Assembly: GCA_949592205.1 (NCBI GenBank)
Contig: CATIUR010000006.1
Coordinates: 10,309,001-10,373,000, forward strand
Direction of reading: 5' to 3'
Length of the DNA stretch: 64,000 nucleotides
Origin: Helichrysum umbraculigerum
Lineage: Eukaryota; Streptophyta; Magnoliopsida; Asterales; Asteraceae
Positions 56,934 to 64,000 of the stretch are shown here, in pieces; within the stretch, counting starts at the first letter, position 1, and each line of letters starts with the position of its first letter. Position numbers and translations under genes: made by a program. Under the pieces are notes generated by a model. The model had not been told where the DNA came from. It saw only the letters and a list, made by a program, of their open reading frames with translations, and searched no databases.

Positions 56934-58731
56934 TGAAAGGGGCAAGAAAGGAAAATATGAGAGGAGAGAATAAGAAAATATAGTAGATGTGATAACCATA
57001 AAGAAAACATACGGCTGCTTATTTTTGAACTGTGCACAAGGAAAGAGGCGGGCGTGACATTGGTTAAAGCAGGAGACCAATTAAATTTAAAGCGTGCAAA
57101 CAAAGTTTATTGTAAAGCATTTAAATGTATAGAAACTCACAAATAAAATCATATTTATTTATTTAAAAAATACAAAATAACCCAAAAAGATCATTATTGT
57201 GCATCGGATACCCAAAAGGCTCTTGACAAAGCGTGCAAGGAGGGAATACTGTATAGGAAATAACAGCTAACTAGAAAAATTAAAATAACGAATTTAAAGA
57301 AAAATAAAAAAAAAGGAGAATATTTCTTGCATCTCATGAAGCCACGTCATCAAAACTACAACCTAAGATTGTAATTGTATGCTTCTTTTAAAAAAAAAAT
57401 TAGTCTTTATCATACAGCAAAAAAATGAACGGGCACTCATATTCCAAAAGATACAACTGTTCGCTAACATAGGGTATCTTATTTAATAAATTTAAATATT
57501 CATGTTTTTTTCTAACCAGCATATTCGATCACACCTTCTTCTTTATATTACTAAAATACGATACAATTACGTTTCCCTGCGTTTGACTATGGATCTTCCT
57601 ATCATCCTAATCCCAATATCAATATTAATCTGCTTACGTTCAAATTAACTTATGATAATTCGTCCATTTTTATTTGTTTTCTTTTCCTTCAATAAAAATG
57701 TCTCACAAACTCATCTTTGACAAATATTTAATTCTTTTACAAGGCTTATCCTGTCATTCGTTTTCGATTTATAGTTCACCTTTTGCCAACCATTGTTCTT
57801 AAAAACTAGACGAACAAAAACCATTAGAATCGTCTTAGCTGAAGGACCAGTTTTTATCTACATCTAATTTTTATAATTTTGATTCAAATTCATTGGTTTG
57901 TTTTATGTTTTGTATATATTCAATATGTTTGAATTGTCAATGCAGAAAGCTACTAAAAGGAACAATAAAGGGTTAATGAAGAGTAAGGACATCAAACTTT
58001 TATAAAATGTTCAATTTTGAGAATTTAAAATTGTTAACTTAAATCAACTATAACTATACGTAATGTAATTTGAATGTAACTAAAGTTTATAAAAATGTGT
58101 ACAATGATAAGTAATGTTTATAAAATTATTCAAAATGATGAATCTTTATCGGCTTCATTTTCACAAAGACCAAGGTTTTAGAGATTAATTTTTTTGTTAA
58201 ACAAATTCTATTGTTAACTATATTGATTTTTTTGTGAATGTTTAAGATCAAACCTATCTATTAACCCAACAATAAATTTTTTTCGGAGCCTGCCTTATTA
58301 AAGTTCCATATCATGTTTCGTAACTTCATGGTTCATACAAATGTTTGATTTTTGAAGTGTTAACATATGGATTTCAATTTATCTCGTTTTAGGATAATAC
58401 GAAGTAGTGGATATGAGGAAAGTTGGTTTCTATCTAATCTTCCTTTTATTTATTACGTTTCTTGCATAATGCATATTAATAATGATTGATCGTGTAGCAT
58501 ATGTTACATTTGTATGATCTTATTGGAAATGTTCTCCTACATGTGTGCAAATTCAATCATTACAACAAATTGTTACTATAATTTAGTTATTACGAAGTAT
58601 TTTATAACAAGGGATCAAAGGGGCAGGGCATATATGAAGAGCAGGAGGAGCAGCAAAAATCCCATCCGTTCGTTTCATCCATCAAGGGCTCAGATGATGC
58701 CATGTCATTCAAGGGGTTTGTTTGCAAACTA
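56934..58731. other. Noncoding AT-rich stretch between element C and the LINE
   Basis: No recognisable gene or element. ORFs here are short and lack any domain. It is probably old, decayed intergenic DNA. Confidence 0.45.
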
Positions 58732-61700
58732 TTTTTTTTTTTAAAAGGAGACGGTACCCCGACAAATTTTATTAGATCATTAAAAAATATTTACATGTTT
58801 ACAACGGGTATACCCGAGGAGACGTTTTTAGTGAACGTCCCAAACACATACAAAGTCACCTATTACTAACCTTAATCTACTCCAAAGCTTATGTCAGCCA
58901 TTTTTACAATAATACCTATGAAATCTAAAATAGCCAACATAAGAACAAAAAAGCAATCTAAAATGGTCACAAATATGACCATTTTTACAATTCATCCTAG
59001 AAAATAAAAAACAAAAAATCTTCAAATCTTCTTTCTTCAATCTTCTGACCTTCATATCTTCATTCTTATGATCTTCAATCCACAAATCATCAATCTGACC
59101 ATCTCCCACCAAAATCATCCTTTCTTCATTACAATTCATTCCAGACCCCAGATCCTTACACCCATCATCATTAACAGAGGTCAATTGACCCACATTATCT
59201 AATCAGCAATAAAGCCATCAAGCCATTCATCATGGCTAAATCCCATAATTCACCATATAGAAACAGGTACACTTGACTTTGACAACAAGTCAAACTACAC
59301 CCATGCACAAAACCAATATAACCTAGCTTTCCAGCGACAGCATCACAACTCTTAATATTTGACTTTTTGTTTTGACTGTAAAAAGTCAAACCACAACAAC
59401 AATCTGTTATCAGCATAATAGAATTGGAAGTAGACGTTTCACCAACAACCGGAATTCCCCTTATTTCACCAACCCAAACCTTGCTCCCAGATTTTTTATC
59501 TCCAAATTACTCATAACAACCACTTGCACTCAAAGCAAGCCAAAGCAACATCAATCCACTCCTTTTATTAGGCATCATGATGATCATCACTTGTCCTCAC
59601 ACCTAGGCTAATATTCCATGCTTTAGAAGCCAATTTTACTTGAGTAGAGTTCTTAACTGTCAGCCCCATTAATCTCAATTTGACGGTATCAACAATATGA
59701 TCAGTTAGCACATCCATAGATCTTTCTTTATTCTGGAACTGTCTAAGGTTTCTCTCTTGCCATATAAAGTACACCACAACACCAAAAAGCAACCTTCGAA
59801 TGTTACTCCAAATTGACTTATTCAAAGGTTTAGAACTCATGAAACTAATAGCATCTTGCCAACTATTACTAGGAAAACTAGTAAACATGCTTTCAAGCCT
59901 TCCCATGACCATAACCTTTTCCCAAACCTTTTGAGAATAACTACAATCTATAAAAAGATGGTTATGTGAATCTCTCATTACCTTACATAGAGCACATTTC
60001 AGGTCATCAGTATTGCACCACATCCCCATTCTGTCTTGAGTCAACAATGTTTCATTGATTGCCAACCATAAAATGAAAGCATGTCTAGAGATGTTTTGAG
60101 AGAACCATACAACTTTTGCCCATGATACTTTTTCCTTCTCCTGCCTTAAGCTTTGCCATACTTTTGCAACACTGAAATCCTTCACACTGCCATCTCTCAT
60201 CTTGCATTTAACCTTATCTCTTACCCCTGCTTTGATAGTAGGAAGTCTTCTATTAACAATACAACTAAATCTATCATTCCATTCCTCAGGCCAATCCCAA
60301 CTCCCTTCTTTATAAATATCTGCCACTTTGCAATTTGACCCAAGCCTAGTTTCATATATGTCTTTGTCAGTCACAATTTTTGAAAGAGGGCCAGTATCAA
60401 TCCAAAAATTAAACCATAATGAGGTATCCTCCCCATTGCCAATTTCATGAAAGATATGTTTTCTAAGGCACGTTCTCAAACTTAACAACTTCCTCCATCT
60501 CCAAGTAGGGTTAGATTCTTCCTCAACTTCCCAAAAGCTAGTACCTTTTAGTTTGTTTGAATGAATCCATTTAACCCATAAAGACTCTTTCTTGTTGGTT
60601 ATGATGTTCCACACATGCTTTGAAATTAAAGCTTTATTCCACATTTTAAGAGATTTTATGCCCAACCCACCTTGCTCCTTAGGATAGCACAAGTCAATCT
60701 AAGCAATCTTGGCTTTTCCTTTCTTCATGGGACCATTACACCAAAGAAAACCCCTCATCAGACTTTCAACCTCCTTATGAATAGAAGAAGGGAGAATAAA
60801 CATGGAAGACCAATAAACCTGAATAGAAGAAATCATAGACTGAATCAACTGCAACTTTCCAGCAAATGAAAGAGTTTTATTTTTCCAATCCATCAGCCTT
60901 TTCTGAACCCTATCTATAATCCCTTTGCAATCCTTTCAGCGCAATCCAGTAGAAATTAGAGGAACCCCTAAGTATTTTACAGGAAGACTACCCACTTTAA
61001 AAGGCACAATATTCAGCAAAGCTTGTCTCTCCCATTAGGGATATTTCCAAAGTAGACAGTACTCTTTTCCATGCTTGGTTTAAGACCTGAAACACTACTG
61101 AACTCCCTAATGGCATCCATAAGAACTTTAATTGACATTAGATCACCCTTGCAGAACATAAGTAGATCATCAGCAAAACACAGATGAGTGATACCAAGTT
61201 CTTTGCATTTTGGGTGATACCGAAAATTACCAGAATTGACAACCCTTCTTTTAACAATAAGGGTAAGAACCTCCATAACAAGAGTGAATAAGTAAGGAGA
61301 AAGAGGATCTCCTTGTCTTAAACCTCTCATTCCTCTAAAGAAACCCTGATGTTCACCATTAATGTTGATGGTGTAGGAAGTAGTTGTAACACACATCATT
61401 ATCCAATGAACCATGCAAGGATGAAACCCAAACCTCCTTAAGATTTCAAGCTGAAAATCCCAATTAACATTATCATAGGCTTTCTGAATATCTATTTTGA
61501 AAGCACACCTCTTACTGCCAGTATTCCTATGATAATTCTGCATATTTTCTTGAGCTAAAAGGATGTTATCACTGATCTGTCTGTTTGGGATGAAAGCTGA
61601 TTGATTCTCATTGACTAGAATGTCAAGACTATCCTTAACTCTATTGACAAGGATTTTGCTTATACACTTGTAGATGACATTACAACAAGCAATGGGTCTG

Positions 61701-62006
61701 TAATCAGCAACATTCTTTGGAGATGGAATTTTTGGGACAAGAGCTAACACTGTAGCACTAATTTCTTTGAGGAGCTTACCATTCTGAAAAAACTCTTTCA
61801 CATCTTGACAAACCTCATTACCAACAATAGCCCAGGAAGATTTAAAAAACTTAGATGAAAAACCATCAGGACCTGGAGCTTTGGTATCTTCAATATCATA
61901 CATAGCATCCCTAACTTCATCATCAGAAATCTCCCTCACCATGTATTCAGCTTGATAAGTATGAAGTCTCTTGGTGAATAAAGTTTCAGGATTCATAATA
62001 TTATCA
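58732..62006 (-). mobile_element. LINE (plant L1 type), minus strand, cut at its 5' side by element D
   Basis: The 3' end is marked by T11 on the plus strand (58732-58742, the poly(A) tail). AATAAA (58768-58773 on the minus strand) lies about 25 bp before the tail. About 0.8 kb of 3' noncoding DNA precedes broken ORF2. The 5' part is interrupted at 62007 by the LTR of element D, so ORF1 and the endonuclease are outside the window or lost. Confidence 0.88.
59568..62006 (-). pseudogene. LINE ORF2 remnant: reverse transcriptase and zf-RVT
   Basis: RT blocks are in order from 62006 leftward: KAPGPDGFSS, DYRPIACCNVIYKCISKIL, NQSAFIPNRQISDNILLAQE, FKIDIQKAYDNVNW (first catalytic Asp), GLRQGDPLSPYLF and LCFADDLLMF (FADD box). 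The frame shifts near 61020. Two stops follow where Trp is expected: a TGA near 60940 and a TAG at 60701-60699. From 60692 the C-terminal part is open for 374 codons. It contains WRWRKLL, a zf-RVT domain (about 178-265) with C233, C236, H243, H245 and C250, and VYFIWQERN. The apparent ATG at 62014 lies inside element D and is not the LINE's own. It is nonfunctional for retrotransposition. Confidence 0.9.
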
Positions 62007-64000
62007 TGTCGCACCCCGTAATTCGGGTTGCGGAAGCGAATCGGGTCGGGGCGCGACTAATCAATAATCAAGCACATAAGATATATAATGAACGACTCTA
62101 TATGTGTCATTTATAAAATACATTGATATAACATAAGAGTTTACAAACTGTTTACATTATATTGAGTTCACATGATTACCCTGAGAGATTCTAGTACATT
62201 TCCAATTATACAAAATATAGATATGCAAGGAAATCTCTTGGTGTTTAATGATTGCATGTGATTTGAGCTAAAGTGTCCTGATGGGCAGTCCAACCTACTG
62301 CTGAGTACCTGAGATAACATGCTAAAAGGTCAGCTAAAAGCTGATGAGCTCACAGGCGTATATGAGTAAATGAGATTGATGAACCACAAGATTTATATGA
62401 TGATTTGTAATCAAACAAATAATGAATGTACATGCAGCCATGAGTCCATAGTTTGAGCTTAACTAAGGGGGTCAGGATCCACATTCAAGGACCTGATCGA
62501 GGTGCCTCCCTATGAGTGCCTAATCAACACTCATACTGAACAAATGATAATGCGTCCGTTTGACAGGTTAGTGCTTGCTAACTCGGACGGGGATTGTCAA
62601 TCCCATATGGTACCATACACTAACATTCACGCTAGATCATATTAACAAACTATGTGATGGAGGACTTTAAATTGATTAGATGAAATTAACTCATGTAGCA
62701 TATAGCGATGTTTTGATACTTGTGTTCACATGTAAAACTAAACGAGCATGTATCTCACCCCTAGGTAAAAGCATTTAAAAAAAAGGGGCTACGAGACTCA
62801 CCTGAGTCTTGAGAGTTTAAATTAATAAACTTGGTTTGATTAGCCGAGTAATGATGTCTGAAGACTTGTAACCTGAGGGTGTCCACGACACTCGATGGTT
62901 ATAAATATATGTAGATGTCTCAACAGACCATCTATGCTAGTTGCTCATTCAACTAGTAATGTCAAAATGATTTGGTTTGATTGACTAGATTTGAGTTTTG
63001 AAAATATGTACGGTCCGTTGGTGACGGTTTGTAATAATAATCCAAGTATTATTATTATTATGTGTCTCGTTGTTTCGTATACTTGTAAAAGTATATTTGT
63101 ACACATGGGTATGTATATGTTTACATAAGTGCTTTGAAGATGTGTGTGTGTGTGTATATATATATATATAGATCCGAAAGTATAGGTTTATATATATAAA
63201 TGTCCGAATGTATACTTATCAGAAAGTAAGCATGTGTCCGAAAGTTAGTGAGTCCGAAGTTAGTGAGTCCGAAGTTTGTTCCTAGTCCGAAAGTATGTTT
63301 ATCCAAAAGTGTTCGAGTCCAAAGTGTTTAGTCCGAATTTAGCGAGTCCGAAACTATGAAATCCGAATTTGAGTCCAAAACACTGTTCATCCGAAAGTCA
63401 ACAAAAGTCAAAGTTCGGAGTGAAACTGAGTCCGAATTTGTGATTTTTATTTAAAATAGTAACCAGTATTGAATCATTCTGAAATTTTTACACAATGTTC
63501 CCACATATGTTATGTACTTTCTTTAATTTTTTAATGACTTTTGGAGTCGTTTGATATTTTTTAAAAATTCGCAAAGCTACCAGGTACTGTTTAGTCCGAA
63601 TTTCAAGTTGTGTTCATAGATTGGATTTTATGGGAAAATAGGTATATTTTTAGGGGAAGTGTTCAACACGAACGTTGTAGATAACGAAAATACGAAGATT
63701 TTGGCGTTGGTTTCATGCGTTTATTCGACCTATAACTCGAGATATGGACGATTTCGTGGGACTGTTTTCAGAGACAGAAAATAGTTACATGTATATGCTT
63801 GTAAAAACGTTTTTATGCTTATGATATGGACATTTTCAAGTTGTATGAGCAAGCTAACATGTTAATAAACAAAATACAAGTATGTTCAAAAGTAATAAGA
63901 TCTTACAAGGGTCGTACGAAGAATCCGAAAAGATAGATACGTAGCTTGCGTTGTGATGATCGTCTTTGTTTCCAAACTTGTAATAATCCAAGTTGTTTTG
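62007..64000 (-). mobile_element. Element D, left LTR, running off the window
   Basis: TGTCGCACCCCGTAATTCGGG onward matches the A LTRs (shared GGTTGCGGAAGCGAATCGGG and GGGATTGTCAATCCCATATG-like text). It is a related but distinct subfamily: the TCCGAA array (about 63172-63430) is longer, and the TG/TA microsatellite (63140-63169) differs. It inserted into LINE ORF2. The candidate TSD is TATCA (62002-62006); its partner is off-window. Orientation is minus by analogy with A. Confidence 0.88.

Noticed and set aside
58894..59416. Two minus-strand ORFs downstream of the LINE zf-RVT
   Set aside because: They lie in the LINE 3' noncoding region and have no domain.

Overview
The window looks like plant nuclear DNA that is almost wholly transposable elements. 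The basis is Athila-type and chromodomain Ty3/gypsy retrotransposons, Copia gag, plant L1-type LINE sequence, plant tRNA primer-binding sites and foldback MITEs. It is probably a eudicot. The element styles resemble Asteraceae, but that is an impression, not a proof. I see no intact host gene, no RNA gene and no CRISPR array.

Layout. (1) 1-4411: minus-strand Copia element with a broken gag, a repeat-rich leader, an initiator-Met PBS and one LTR (3943-4411). It sits inside (2) 4412 to about 7140: a minus-strand Ty3/gypsy element with a tRNA-Asp-type PBS, an unusual acidic ORF and an LTR full of spaced motifs. (3) 7967-8612: a long foldback element whose centre is eight 22-bp palindromic repeats. 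(4) 8773-22291: a structurally complete Athila-type element with TSD TAGTG, two 2.44-kb LTRs, gag, PR/RT/RH/IN with a few disabling mutations, and a small ORF in the env position just behind a splice-acceptor-like site. (5) 22297-25665: two clean MITEs (TSD TTA; TSD TAGATCACG), a LINE scrap and noncoding DNA.

(6) 25671-56933: related chromovirus-like LTR elements whose LTRs run TGTGACACCC to GGTGCGACA. Element A (25671-45311, minus, TSD GTACC) keeps only the end of pol (RNase H tail, integrase, chromodomain). Element B (37726-45046, plus, TSD TTATG) is nested in A's right LTR and has no coding sequence. Element C (47208-56928, minus, TSD GAACA) carries gag only and has almost identical LTRs. 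(7) 58732-62006: a minus-strand LINE with broken RT and zf-RVT, cut by (8) element D, whose LTR starts at 62007 and runs off the window.

How the parts relate. Nesting and LTR divergence give an order of insertion: A first (LTRs a few percent apart), then B and the Athila element (about 2 percent), then C (about 0.25 percent). A, B and C share LTR ends, PBS, PPT and noncoding internal sequence but hold different coding remnants. This suggests a family moved in trans by proteins made elsewhere. The LTRs carry dense arrays of short motifs (W-box TTGAC, TGAGTCA, a 26-bp satellite, TCCGAA units) that could be promoter modules. All divergence figures are by-eye counts.
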